Notes: generated from the letters alone by a model not told the origin. Positions 1 through 9,368 are shown, counted from the stretch's first letter. The stretch: 10,139 nucleotides of DNA from Deltaproteobacteria bacterium (GCA_019308705.1 JAFDHW010000056.1:1-10139); one strand, 5' to 3'. Numbers and translations: made by a program.

Positions 1-93
1 TCCTCCAATAATCAGACCGTCTTTGGCGCAAGACCCGAAAAACAGCTCCAACGGATTGAAACTAAAGAAAAATTCGATCTCGGGCAAAATTGC

Positions 94-113
94 TCATGAA
101 TAATCCGGGTTAA
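94..113 (+). repeat. Dispersed 20-nt repeat, copy A
   Basis: The sequence TCATGAATAATCCGGGTTAA occurs here, about 80 nt before the rpsT promoter. It recurs at 7142-7161 on the opposite strand with one mismatch and at 7245-7264 with two mismatches. Three near-identical 20-mers in 10 kb, all in non-coding DNA, cannot be chance. Its sequence neighbourhood (AAAAATTC about 20 nt upstream) loosely resembles copy C. It may be one end of a small mobile element whose other end lies left of the window; that is inference. Confidence 0.8.
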
Positions 114-192
114 GCCGGTTTTTGGCCCATCTGGGCAGGTCGGCCAACTTCCGGCCGGCGATTTCCCCGCGGGGCGGCAGCCCACGTTCTGC

Positions 193-221
193 TTGACAAG
201 GGTTGGGCAATGGCTTACACA
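193..221 (+). promoter_or_regulatory. Probable sigma-70-type promoter of rpsT
   Basis: A perfect -35 box TTGACA at 193-198 is followed after exactly 17 nt by TACACA at 216-221, which keeps the first, second and fourth bases of TATAAT. Transcription would start near 228 and give a leader of about 50 nt before the TTG start of rpsT. The -10 box is mediocre, so the call rests mainly on the perfect -35 box, the spacing and the position. Confidence 0.55.
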
Positions 222-278
222 GTTCTTTTCCAAACGCAGTAACGTGTGAAACCACGGAAAAACGCACAGGAGGCGACA

Positions 279-545
279 TTGGCGACCCATAAATCAGCCA
301 TCAAGCGGGCGCGTCAGAACGAGAAGCGCCGGGAGCAGAACCGGGCCAGGAAAACCCGGATCAAGAACGTCATCAAGAAGGTCACCGACGCCGTGGCCCA
401 GGGAACCCCCGAGGCGGCCCAGAAGACCCTGAACGAGGCCAAGAGCGTGATCCACAAGAGCGCGGCCAAGGGCGTGATCCACAAAAACACCGCCGCCCGC
501 AAGATCTCCAGGCTCGCCCGCATGGTGAACAGCAAGGAATCCTAG
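279..545 (+). CDS. rpsT: 30S ribosomal protein S20
   Basis: S20 binds 16S rRNA early in assembly of the small ribosomal subunit. The 88-residue product opens ATHKSAIKRARQNEKRRE after the initiator, the classic S20 N-terminus, is rich in Lys and Arg throughout, and keeps the helical IHKSAAKGVIHKNTAARK region (about residues 58-75) and the ending SRLARMVN. Length matches the family (about 87 residues). The start is TTG at 279: an AGGAGG at 268-273 sits 5 nt upstream, and translation from there begins exactly where S20 proteins begin. A GTG at 246 is in frame but adds 11 unconserved residues and lacks such a site. Escherichia coli rpsT also uses UUG. The gene has its own promoter and terminator and converges on lptE, with the two reading frames overlapping by 4 bases at their stop codons. 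Confidence 0.97.
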   Translation: MATHKSAIKRARQNEKRREQNRARKTRIKNVIKKVTDAVAQGTPEAAQKTLNEAKSVIHKSAAKGVIHKNTAARKISRLARMVNSKES

Positions 546-1164
546 AGCGGCTTTTCTCCTTCCGCAGGTGCAGGGGCCGGGGGCTTGTCCTCCGGCCCCT
601 TTTCTTTGTCCGGGCCCTGTTGGCTCTCCCTTTCCTCCATCCCCCAGGGGCTCAGCACCGCAGCCAGTTCAAACCGCACCTTTTTGGCCAGCCTGGCGGC
701 CGCCTTCTCAAGCGCCGCCTGGCGGTTTTTCAGGGTGGCCCGGGCCTGGCCGGGCACCACGAGGTAGGCCTCGGTTTCCGTGAACGTGCGCCGGTCCCAC
801 ACCGTCTTTCCCATGCCGGAAAAATCCAGGGTCACCACGGCGGAAAGCCGCCTTTCCGCGTACAGGCCCGTGACCTGCTGGGAGATGCTGCCCTGGCTGA
901 GGGAGGCCACCGCGCCGGAAAGCATGTACCGGGCCCGGTCCTGTGAGGTGACGCGAAAACGTGGGTCCGCGGTGAATTCGCGCACCAGGTGGTTGGTGAT
1001 CAGGGTCTCCACCCCGGTTTCCGCGGTCCGGTTTTCCAGCACCCGCACGAACACGGGCCACTCCCCGCCCCGCCCGCCCCGGTCCGCCAGGCGGTACCCG
1101 CAGCCCGCGGCCAGACAAAGAGCCAGCAGGGCCGCGAGGAACCCGTGCAATCGGACGCCTTCCA

Positions 1165-1165
<1 letters not shown>
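542..1165 (-). CDS. lptE: LPS-assembly lipoprotein LptE
   Basis: LptE is the outer-membrane lipoprotein that plugs the LptD barrel and helps insert lipopolysaccharide into the outer leaflet. The 207-residue product has a short lipoprotein signal peptide with lipobox LAAGC (residues 18-22, acylated Cys22) and Gly at +2, compatible with outer-membrane sorting. The mature N-terminus CGYRLA is typical of LptE. The body, to about residue 172, alternates strands and helices with motifs such as VRVLENRT and VTLDFSG. A tail of about 35 residues rich in Glu, Lys and Pro follows and is not obviously part of the fold. The ATG at 1165 is chosen because it forms TGATG with the leuS stop and begins directly at the signal peptide; the frame stays open upstream to 1429 but only inside leuS. 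Family identity comes from the lipobox region, size and position behind leuS, as in E. coli, since LptE sequences diverge greatly. Confidence 0.85.
572..607 (+). terminator. Intrinsic terminator of rpsT, lying inside lptE
   Basis: Bases 572-583 pair with 589-600 in a 12-bp GC-rich stem (eleven Watson-Crick pairs and one G-T) closed by the loop CTTGT. The stem is followed directly by TTTTCTTT at 600-607. It starts 26 nt after the rpsT stop codon and has no T run on the other strand, so it should act only on rpsT transcription. The same bases encode about residues 189-198 of LptE on the opposite strand. Confidence 0.85.
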
Positions 1166-3759
<2,594 letters not shown>

Positions 3760-3823
3760 CCCGGCCCTCCTTGCGTTGGAAAAGTGTTCCCTTGTGCCAC
3801 AAAGTACGGCAAATGGCAAGAAT

Positions 3824-3847
3824 GCCAGGGCCTCCGAAGGCCCTGGC
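3824..3847. other. Perfect hairpin in the leuS-rng divergent intergenic region
   Basis: GCCAGGGCCT (3824-3833) and AGGCCCTGGC (3838-3847) form a perfect 10-bp stem around the 4-nt loop CCGA (TCGG on the minus strand). An overlapping smaller inverted repeat, TGGCA-AGAA-TGCCA at 3814-3827, shares the left arm, so the two structures would be mutually exclusive in RNA. The hairpin lies about 65 nt upstream of the leuS start on the minus strand and upstream of the likely rng promoter. Neither strand has a good T run after it (only TTT on the plus side), so it is not a convincing terminator. It could be a leader structure of leuS, an operator, or a dispersed palindrome. Confidence 0.5.
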
Positions 3848-3874
3848 TTTCGAGGGAAAACCCAAAAATTTGAT

Positions 3875-3903
3875 TTGACCTCGCCGAAGATGGACACTAA
3901 GCT
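3875..3903 (+). promoter_or_regulatory. Possible sigma-70-type promoter of rng
   Basis: TTGACC at 3875-3880 is separated by 17 nt from TAAGCT at 3898-3903. The -35 box matches five of six consensus bases; the -10 keeps T, A and the final T. Transcription would begin near 3910, leaving a short leader containing the GGGAG ribosome site at 3918-3922. A divergent promoter for leuS should also lie in this gap, but no convincing one was found. Confidence 0.4.
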
Positions 3904-3932
3904 CCAGCGAAAAATAAGGGAGCTTTTGAACA

Positions 3933-5402
3933 ATGGCCAAGAATATCCTGATCAACGCGGTGGACCCGGAAGAAGTCCGGATCGCCATCGTGGACCAGAA
4001 CAAGCTCGAGGGTTTCCACATCGAGACCGCGGCCAGGGAGATAACACGCGGCAACATTTACAAGGGCGTCATCGCCCGGGTGGAGCCCAGTCTGCAGGCG
4101 GCCTTCGTGGACTACGGCGCGGACCGCCACGGGTTTTTGCAAAAGCAGGAAATCCACCCGGATTATTACCTGGAAACCAGCTCGGGCGGCACGTCGGTTT
4201 CCGAGGTGCTGAAGCCGGGCCAGGAGCTTTTGGTGCAGGTGACCAAGGACCCGGTCATGAAAAAGGGCGCCATGCTTACCACCTACATCTCCCTGCCGGG
4301 CCGGTTTCTGGTGCTCATGCCCGGGAGCAAGAACCGGGGGGTGAGCCGGCAGGTCGAGGATGAAAAGGAGCGTGACCGGTTAAAGAAGCTCATCGATTCG
4401 GCAAGTCTGCCGGAAAATTTCGGGGTGATTTTGCGCACCGCGGCCGAAGGCTGCACCAAGACGGCCTTAAACAAGGACCTTCAGAACCTCATGCGCCTGT
4501 GGAAGGACATCCGCAAGCGGGGCCTGGAGAAAAAAGCCCCGGTGCTCCTCTACAAGGACCGCTCCCTGGCCATCCGCGTCATCAGGGACTACTTCACCAC
4601 GGACGTTTCCACCATCCTGGTGGACGACCCCACCGTGCACGCGGAGATCAAGGAGTTCATGGGCATCATCAGCCCAAGGCGCATCAAGAGCGTGAAGATC
4701 TACAAGGACCCCAAGCCCATCTTCACCAAGTACCAACTGGAAGAGCAGATCTCCTCCATCTTCAACAGCCGGGTGGGCTTAAAAAGCGGCGGATCCGTGG
4801 TCATCAACCCCACCGAGGCCCTGGTGTCCGTGGACGTGAACTCGGGCAAGGCCACCAAGGAAGCCTCCGTGGAAAAAACCGCCTACCAGACCAACCTGGA
4901 GGCGGCCGAGGAGGTGGCCAGGCAACTGAGGCTGCGCGACCTGGGCGGGCTCATCGTGGTGGATTTCATCGACATGCGCGACGCCAAGCACCGCGCGGCC
5001 GTGGAAAAGGCCATGCGCGAGCACACCAAAAAGGACAAGGCCCGCGTCAAGGTGGGCAAGATCTCCCAGTTCGGCCTTTTAGAGATGAGCCGCCAGCGCA
5101 TCAACCCCTCCATCGAGTTCGGCTCTTACGTGGAGTGCCCTCACTGCCACGGCAAGGGCATGGTGCCCTCGGTGGAAACCCTGGGTCTTTCCTTCCTCCG
5201 CAAGTTGAGGATCGAAACCCTGAAGCAGAACGCGGCCGTGGTGGAGGGCGTGCTCCCGGTGAATGTGGCCGAGTACCTCTCCAACAAGAAGCGCAAGGAA
5301 CTGGCGGACCTGGAAACCCGGCGCGACGTTTCCATCGTCATCCGGGGCGACGCGGCGCTGAAGCCCGGGGAGAGCCGCATCCATACGGAAAATAAGACTT
5401 GA
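3933..5402 (+). CDS. rng: Ribonuclease G (RNase E/G family endoribonuclease)
   Basis: RNase E/G enzymes cut single-stranded, 5'-monophosphate RNA during rRNA maturation and mRNA decay. The 489-residue protein has the RNase G length and lacks the long scaffold tail of RNase E. An S1 RNA-binding domain covers about residues 37-125 ([20 protein letters not shown] begins it). The catalytic DNase I-like region has the magnesium aspartates Asp301 in VDVNSGKAT and Asp344 in VVDFIDM. CPHC at 402-405 is the Zn-link that joins subunits in this family, and the small domain follows. The ATG at 3933 has GGGAG 10 nt upstream and gives the usual start [10 protein letters not shown]. The gene is divergent from leuS and probably transcribed alone; a candidate promoter for the next gene overlaps its stop codon. 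Whether it covers both RNase E and RNase G roles in this organism cannot be told from the window. Confidence 0.95.
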   Translation: MAKNILINAVDPEEVRIAIVDQNKLEGFHIETAAREITRGNIYKGVIARVEPSLQAAFVDYGADRHGFLQKQEIHPDYYLETSSGGTSVSEVLKPGQELLVQVTKDPVMKKGAMLTTYISLPGRFLVLMPGSKNRGVSRQVEDEKERDRLKKLIDSASLPENFGVILRTAAEGCTKTALNKDLQNLMRLWKDIRKRGLEKKAPVLLYKDRSLAIRVIRDYFTTDVSTILVDDPTVHAEIKEFMGIISPRRIKSVKIYKDPKPIFTKYQLEEQISSIFNSRVGLKSGGSVVINPTEALVSVDVNSGKATKEASVEKTAYQTNLEAAEEVARQLRLRDLGGLIVVDFIDMRDAKHRAAVEKAMREHTKKDKARVKVGKISQFGLLEMSRQRINPSIEFGSYVECPHCHGKGMVPSVETLGLSFLRKLRIETLKQNAAVVEGVLPVNVAEYLSNKKRKELADLETRRDVSIVIRGDAALKPGESRIHTENKT

Positions 5403-5427
5403 CGGGCAAAGTGCTTTTTTCTACTAG
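5399..5427 (+). promoter_or_regulatory. Possible promoter for the sodium decarboxylase genes
   Basis: TTGACG at 5399-5404 overlaps the rng stop codon and is followed after 17 nt by TACTAG at 5422-5427. Five of six -35 bases match; the -10 is weak (T, A and the fifth base). It would produce a leader of roughly 135 nt before the ATG at 5571, containing the hairpin at 5510-5537. Confidence 0.35.
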
Positions 5428-5509
5428 ACAGCGCTCAACGTCCGCCTGCATTTTTGGGGGCTGTCCCGGATACCCGAAGCATCAAAAAAATCGGGCGCTT
5501 CTCCCAGTG

Positions 5510-5544
5510 AGCCGCTCTTCCTGATAAGAAGGCGGCTTTGCTTT
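5510..5544 (+). terminator. Terminator-like hairpin between rng and the decarboxylase genes
   Basis: AGCCGC-T-CTTC (5510-5520) pairs with GAAGGCGGCT (5528-5537), a 10-bp stem with one bulged T and the loop CTGATAA. It is followed by TTGCTTT, an interrupted T run. It may terminate rng transcripts or, if the promoter at 5399 is real, act as a leaky attenuator before the next gene, whose ATG is only 26 nt further on. Confidence 0.45.
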
Positions 5545-5570
5545 ACCCGAGCAACCAAAAGGGACTGACC

Positions 5571-6719
5571 ATGACCTGGGAAGGCTTCATCGAGATCGTC
5601 AAGCAGATTCTGATCACCCAGACCGGGATTTTCCACCTCCATCCCAAACTGGTGGTCATGTGGGCCATCGGATTTTTCTTCATCTACCTGGCCGTGGCCA
5701 AGAAATACGAGCCCCTGCTCCTTCTGCCCATCGGGTTCGGCATCCTGGCGGTGAATTTCCCCCTGGTGCCGCTCATGGGGTTTACCGAGGAGGGCCAGCG
5801 CCACCTTTTTGAAATCTTTTACCACTACGGCGTGGAATGGGAGGTTATTCCCTGCGTCATCTTCCTGGGCCTGGGGGCCATGACAGACTTCGGGCCGCTC
5901 ATCGCCAACCCCAAGACCATGATCGTGGGAGCCGGGGCCCAGTTGGGGGTGTTCGTCACCTTCATCGGCGTGCTGTTCTTCGGGTTCACCCTGCGCGAAG
6001 CCGCCAGCGTGGGGATCATCGGCGGCGCGGACGGCCCCACCACCATCTACCTCACCGCCAAGCTGGCCCCGAACCTCCTGGGCGCGAACGCCCTGGCCGC
6101 CTATTCCTACATGGCCATGGTGCCCCTGATCCAGCCGCCCATCGTGCGCCTGATGACCACCAGGAAGCAGCGGCTCATCCGCATGCAGCAGCTGCGGCCC
6201 GTGTCCAAGCTGGAAAAGACCGTCTTTCCCCTGTCCGTGTTCATGGTCATTGCGCTTCTCATCCCCGCGGTGACGCCGCTCATGGGCATGTTCATGCTGG
6301 GCAACTTCATGCGGGAGTCCGGGGTGGTGGACAGGCTGTCCGACACGGCCCAGGGATCCCTGATGAACATCGTGACCATTTTCCTGGGCGTGTCCGTAGG
6401 GGCCACCATGCACGCGGAGAAGTTCCTTTCGGCCAAGCCCCTTCTCATCTTCGGGTTCGGGCTTATCGACTTCGCCATCTGCACCATGGGCGGGGTCTTG
6501 ACCGTGCACATCATGAATCTTTTCTTAAAGGACAAGTTGAACCCCATCATCGGTGCGGCCGGGGTGTCCGCCGTGCCCATGGCCGCCCGGGTGGCCCAGA
6601 TTACGGGCCAGCAGGAGGACAAACACAACTTCCTGCTCATGCACGCCATCGGGCCCAACCTGGCCGGGGTCATCGGCAGCGCGGCCGCGGCCGGTATGTT
6701 CATCGCCATGTTCGGATGA
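5571..6719 (+). CDS. oadB: Sodium ion-translocating decarboxylase, beta subunit
   Basis: This integral membrane subunit of the oxaloacetate / methylmalonyl-CoA / glutaconyl-CoA decarboxylase family decarboxylates the carboxybiotin carrier and pumps Na+ outward. The 382-residue protein is hydrophobic throughout with many membrane segments. GGADGPT at 151-157 holds Asp154, the equivalent of the Na+-binding Asp203 of Klebsiella OadB. NPIIGAAGVSAVP at 324-336 reproduces the spacing of the functional Asn, Gly and Ser (here 324, 328, 333). MTDFGPLIANP (104-114) is another family signature. The start at 5571 has AAAAGGGA 6 nt upstream; an in-frame TTG at 5538 lies in the upstream hairpin and was rejected. 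The paired small gene downstream fits a gamma subunit. The substrate cannot be decided here because the carboxyltransferase alpha subunit is absent, so the symbol could equally be mmdB or gcdB. Confidence 0.93.
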   Translation: MTWEGFIEIVKQILITQTGIFHLHPKLVVMWAIGFFFIYLAVAKKYEPLLLLPIGFGILAVNFPLVPLMGFTEEGQRHLFEIFYHYGVEWEVIPCVIFLGLGAMTDFGPLIANPKTMIVGAGAQLGVFVTFIGVLFFGFTLREAASVGIIGGADGPTTIYLTAKLAPNLLGANALAAYSYMAMVPLIQPPIVRLMTTRKQRLIRMQQLRPVSKLEKTVFPLSVFMVIALLIPAVTPLMGMFMLGNFMRESGVVDRLSDTAQGSLMNIVTIFLGVSVGATMHAEKFLSAKPLLIFGFGLIDFAICTMGGVLTVHIMNLFLKDKLNPIIGAAGVSAVPMAARVAQITGQQEDKHNFLLMHAIGPNLAGVIGSAAAAGMFIAMFG

Positions 6720-6732
6720 TGGGAAAAGAGAA

Positions 6733-7074
6733 ATGACCATGCAAAAACCCTTCTATGCCATTCTGCCGGCCGCCCTGTTCCTGGGAATCCTTCTCGCCCC
6801 CCTGCCCCTTTTCGCACAGGAAACGCCGGGAGCAGACGTTCCCGGGCAATCCCTCCTTTACGAAGAAGCCCAGCAAGCCGAAGCCGTGCTCACGGAAAAA
6901 GCCGAACTGGAGCGCGGGGACCCCGGTTTCTGGAACTATGCCCTTTCCACGCTCATCATCCGGTTCGTGGGCATCTTCATCGTCCTGGGCATCCTCCAAG
7001 TGATGATGCAGGTTTCCGGCCGCATCTTCCGGGGCATGGAGGAGAGAAAGAAACGCCGGGAGGCAACGGGCTGA
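6733..7074 (+). CDS. Probable OadG-type gamma subunit of the sodium decarboxylase
   Basis: Gamma subunits are small membrane proteins that hold the decarboxylase complex together. The 113-residue product has a hydrophobic N-terminus ending PLFAQE (possible signal cleavage after Ala28), a short acidic linker with a likely helix (about 40-60), one strong membrane segment at about 70-92 (LIIRFVGIFIVLGILQVMMQ) and a basic cytoplasmic end, GMEERKKRRE. Single-pass membrane segment, charged tail and position 13 nt after the beta subunit match OadG; sequence conservation in this family is very low, so position carries much of the call. The added N-terminal hydrophobic stretch is unusual for classic OadG. 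The ATG at 6733 is preceded by GGAAAAGAG; a second ATG at 6739 is equally possible. No clear terminator follows. Confidence 0.65.
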   Translation: MTMQKPFYAILPAALFLGILLAPLPLFAQETPGADVPGQSLLYEEAQQAEAVLTEKAELERGDPGFWNYALSTLIIRFVGIFIVLGILQVMMQVSGRIFRGMEERKKRREATG

Positions 7075-7141
7075 GGCCCCCGGATGCCGCCGTTTCCGGG
7101 CAGGTGGACATCCGCCCGCTGAATCTGGTACAACGGCCGGG

Positions 7142-7161
7142 TTAACCCGAATTATTCATGA
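7142..7161 (-). repeat. Dispersed 20-nt repeat, copy B (inverted)
   Basis: Read on the minus strand this is TCATGAATAATTCGGGTTAA, 19 of 20 identical to copy A. Its outer end falls in a perfect 12-bp palindrome, CGGGTTAACCCG at 7138-7149. It faces copy C across 83 nt. Confidence 0.8.
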
Positions 7162-7244
7162 AAAATTTCGTTGAACAGATTTATGGTTAATTGCCGGATG
7201 TTTTAAAGGAGTTTGACTTTGGCGGAATTTTTCACCCTTCGGGC

Positions 7245-7264
7245 TCGTGAATAATCCGGGTTGA
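7245..7264 (+). repeat. Dispersed 20-nt repeat, copy C
   Basis: TCGTGAATAATCCGGGTTGA, 18 of 20 identical to copy A, in the same orientation as copy A and ending 25 nt before the start of the LysM-like gene. It forms the right arm of the inverted pair. Confidence 0.8.
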
Positions 7265-7289
7265 AGCGCCGCCACCCGAGGATCAGAAC

Positions 7290-8057
7290 ATGTCCGACCA
7301 GGAGGTTCCCCGCAAAAAACGCCGGCTGCCCCTATGGGCCGCTGTCGCCATGGTGCTGGTCCTCGCCGCCGGAGGGCTGGTTGCCGTGCTGCTACGCCCC
7401 CACCAGGCCCCGCCACCCGAACCCGCTCCCGCGTCCAAGGCCGCCAGGCGTAAGCCTGAGCCCAAGCCCGCCAAGGTGGTGGACTACGAAAACCCCGGCG
7501 ACGCGGCCCTCATGGACCAGCGCAAGGAACGGTACGGGATCGACCAGAGCCTGGACATGGTCATTTCCGAGGACGAAGCCTTTGTACTGGGCGGCGAGCA
7601 GGTGGCCATGCGGGACATCACGGAAAAAATCCGTCTGGCGGACATGGAGATCCTGGAAGAGTCCCTGGAGGGCGCGCCGGACCTGCCCCTGGCGTCGGAC
7701 GAGTTCGGCCTCCACGTGGTCAGGGAGGGCGACAACATCTGGAACATCCATTTCCGGCTGCTCCAGGAGTACTTCGCCAGCCGGGGCGTGACCTTATCCC
7801 CCATGGCGGACGAGCCCATGCCCGAGGGCTACAGCTCCGGGGTCGGCAAAATCCTCAAGTTTTCCGAGAACATGGTGCACATCTATAACCTGAAGACCAA
7901 GGCCCTGGACGAGGACCTGAACCTGATCCAGCCCAACAGCAAGGTGGTGGTCTACAACATGAACCGCGTGTTCGCCCTGCTCTCCAAGATCGACACGGAC
8001 GAGGTGGAGCACGTCCGGTTCGACGGCGACACCTTGTGGATTCCGGCCGGGAACTAA
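7290..8057 (+). CDS. Membrane-anchored LysM-like envelope protein
   Basis: The 255-residue protein has a basic N-terminus (KKRR), one membrane segment at about 14-35 with no signal cleavage site, then a Pro/Ala/Lys-rich spacer (40-62), so most of it should lie in the periplasm. A helical, acidic middle (about 70-135) has no recognised fold. From 141, LHVVREGDNIWNIHFRLL matches the first half of a LysM peptidoglycan-binding repeat. The second half, VHIYNLKTKALDEDLNLIQPNSKVVVY (two pieces within 196-222), follows only after an insertion of some 30 residues. The end, FDGDTLWIPAGN, is another short strand pair. A role in binding or sensing the cell wall is inferred from LysM, not shown. GAGGA at 7278-7282 lies 7 nt before the ATG. 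The stop is 6 nt before purB, which suggests co-transcription. No gene name is recognised. Confidence 0.8.
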   Translation: MSDQEVPRKKRRLPLWAAVAMVLVLAAGGLVAVLLRPHQAPPPEPAPASKAARRKPEPKPAKVVDYENPGDAALMDQRKERYGIDQSLDMVISEDEAFVLGGEQVAMRDITEKIRLADMEILEESLEGAPDLPLASDEFGLHVVREGDNIWNIHFRLLQEYFASRGVTLSPMADEPMPEGYSSGVGKILKFSENMVHIYNLKTKALDEDLNLIQPNSKVVVYNMNRVFALLSKIDTDEVEHVRFDGDTLWIPAGN

Positions 8058-8063
8058 ACGATC

Positions 8064-9356
8064 ATGATCAAACGCTACACGCGCGAGGAAATGGGAAGCC
8101 TGTGGACGGACGAAAACAAGTACCGCACGTGGCTTTCCGTGGAGGTGCTGGCCTCGGAGGCCATGGCCAAGCTGGGCAAAGTCCCCGAGTCCGCGGCCAA
8201 AAACATCCGGGAAAAGGCGGATTTTTCCGTGGAGCGCGTGGAGGAAATCGAAAAGGAGACCAAGCACGACGTCATCGCCTTTTTGACATCCGTAGCCGAG
8301 AACGTGGGCGAAGACGCACGGTTCATCCATTTGGGCATGACCAGCTCGGACGTGCTGGACACGGCCTTCGCCTTTCTGCTCAAGCAGGCCGGGGAAAAGA
8401 TCCTGGCGGGCATAGACCGGCTCATGGAGGCCATCAAGGCGCGGGCCGTGGAGCACAAGTACACGGTGATGATCGGCCGGTCCCACGGGATCCACGCCGA
8501 ACCCATCACCTTCGGACTTAAGCTGGCGGTGTTCTACGATGAAATGAAGAGGAACCGCCGCCGGGTGGCCCAGGCCATCGAGACCGTGAGCGTGGGCAAG
8601 ATCTCCGGCGCGGTGGGCACCTTTGCCAACATCCCGCCCGAGGTGGAAGCCTACGTGTGCGAAAAACTTGGGCTTTCCCCCGCCCCGGCCTCCACCCAGA
8701 TCGTACAAAGGGACCGGCACGCGGAGTTTTTCACCTCGCTGGCCATCCTGGCCTCGTCCGTGGAGAAGCTGGCCACGGAAATCCGCCATTTGCAGCGCAC
8801 CGAGGTGCTGGAGGCGGAGGAATACTTTTCCAAGGGCCAGAAGGGCTCCTCGGCCATGCCCCACAAGCGCAACCCCATCGGGTCGGAGAACCTGTGCGGC
8901 CTGGCGCGGGTGGTACGGGCGAACGCCCTGGCTTCCATGGAGAACGTGGCCCTGTGGCACGAGCGGGACATCTCCCACTCCTCGGTGGAACGGGTCATCG
9001 GTCCGGATTCCACCATCCTGATGGATTACATGCTAAACCGCATGGCCAACATGATCCAAAACCTGGTGGTCTACCCCGAGCGGATGAAGAAGAACCTGGA
9101 ACTCACCCGGGGACTCATCTTCTCCCAGCAGGTGCTCCTGGCCCTGGCCGAGGCGGGGGTCAGCCGCGAGGATGCCTACGCGATGGCGCAGAAGAACGCC
9201 ATGGCCGCCTGGAAGGGCGAGGATTTCAAAAGCCTGCTCCTGGCGGACCAAGAGGTCCGCAACCACCTTTCCGAGCAACAAATCGAGGACATTTTTGACC
9301 TCAAGCATCACTTGAAACACGTGGACACCATCTTTGAAAGGGTGTTCGCCGATTAA
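8064..9356 (+). CDS. purB: Adenylosuccinate lyase
   Basis: PurB acts twice in purine synthesis, splitting fumarate from SAICAR to give AICAR and from adenylosuccinate to give AMP. The 430-residue protein has the three conserved regions of the fumarase/aspartase superfamily: KHDV around His68 and TSSDVLDT at 93-100; GRSHGIHAEP at 138-147 with the general-acid candidate His141; and the signature GSSAMPHKRNP at 261-271 with the catalytic serine in the flexible loop (Ser262/263). Length is typical of the shorter bacterial form. The ATG at 8064 gives the usual start MIKRYTREEM; the ribosome site is weak (GGGA at 8050-8053), so coupling to translation of the gene 6 nt upstream is plausible. No other purine genes are present in the window. 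Confidence 0.97.
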   Translation: MIKRYTREEMGSLWTDENKYRTWLSVEVLASEAMAKLGKVPESAAKNIREKADFSVERVEEIEKETKHDVIAFLTSVAENVGEDARFIHLGMTSSDVLDTAFAFLLKQAGEKILAGIDRLMEAIKARAVEHKYTVMIGRSHGIHAEPITFGLKLAVFYDEMKRNRRRVAQAIETVSVGKISGAVGTFANIPPEVEAYVCEKLGLSPAPASTQIVQRDRHAEFFTSLAILASSVEKLATEIRHLQRTEVLEAEEYFSKGQKGSSAMPHKRNPIGSENLCGLARVVRANALASMENVALWHERDISHSSVERVIGPDSTILMDYMLNRMANMIQNLVVYPERMKKNLELTRGLIFSQQVLLALAEAGVSREDAYAMAQKNAMAAWKGEDFKSLLLADQEVRNHLSEQQIEDIFDLKHHLKHVDTIFERVFAD

Positions 9357-9368
9357 GGAAAGGGTCTG

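Larger units (their letters stand above)
7142..7264. mobile_element. Possible MITE-like element bounded by inverted repeats
   Basis: Copies B and C are inverted with respect to each other at the two ends of this 123-nt stretch. The symmetry continues inward: TGAAAAATTTC at 7159-7169 is matched, with one mismatch, by the reverse complement of 7224-7234. The right arm carries an extra 10 nt (7235-7244) between the two matching blocks, itself an imperfect palindrome (CCCTTCGGGC). The core is AT-rich compared with the flanking genes and has no credible reading frame. Size and terminal symmetry fit a miniature inverted-repeat element, but no flanking target duplication is evident, and a structured regulatory repeat is the alternative. 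Confidence 0.45.

Noticed and set aside
122..158. Nested GC-rich inverted repeats (TTGGCC...GGCCAA and CCGGCCGG) upstream of the rpsT promoter
   Set aside because: No T run follows and GC-rich sequence gives such pairings readily; not enough to call a terminator or small RNA.
3760..3932. T-box riboswitch upstream of leuS
   Set aside because: No T-box consensus or terminator/antiterminator pair was seen on the minus strand; T-boxes are also mainly a Gram-positive feature, though some leucine-related ones are reported in deltaproteobacteria.
3760..3933. Longer leuS start at 3933
   Set aside because: The 58 extra residues are unlike any LeuRS N-terminus and would cover the hairpin and the start of rng; the start at 3759 has an excellent ribosome site.
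5424..6509. A 361-codon open frame on the minus strand opposite oadB
   Set aside because: Its translation is a His/Gly/Gln-rich low-complexity product typical of the antisense of a GC-rich gene; the plus-strand frame is a clear decarboxylase beta subunit.
7213..7218. TTGACT as a -35 box for the LysM-purB operon
   Set aside because: No acceptable -10 box lies 15-19 nt downstream; the AATAAT within repeat copy C is about 32 nt away.
7794..8978. A 394-codon open frame on the minus strand opposite purB and the LysM-like gene
   Set aside because: It spans two real genes on the other strand and has the same low-information antisense composition.
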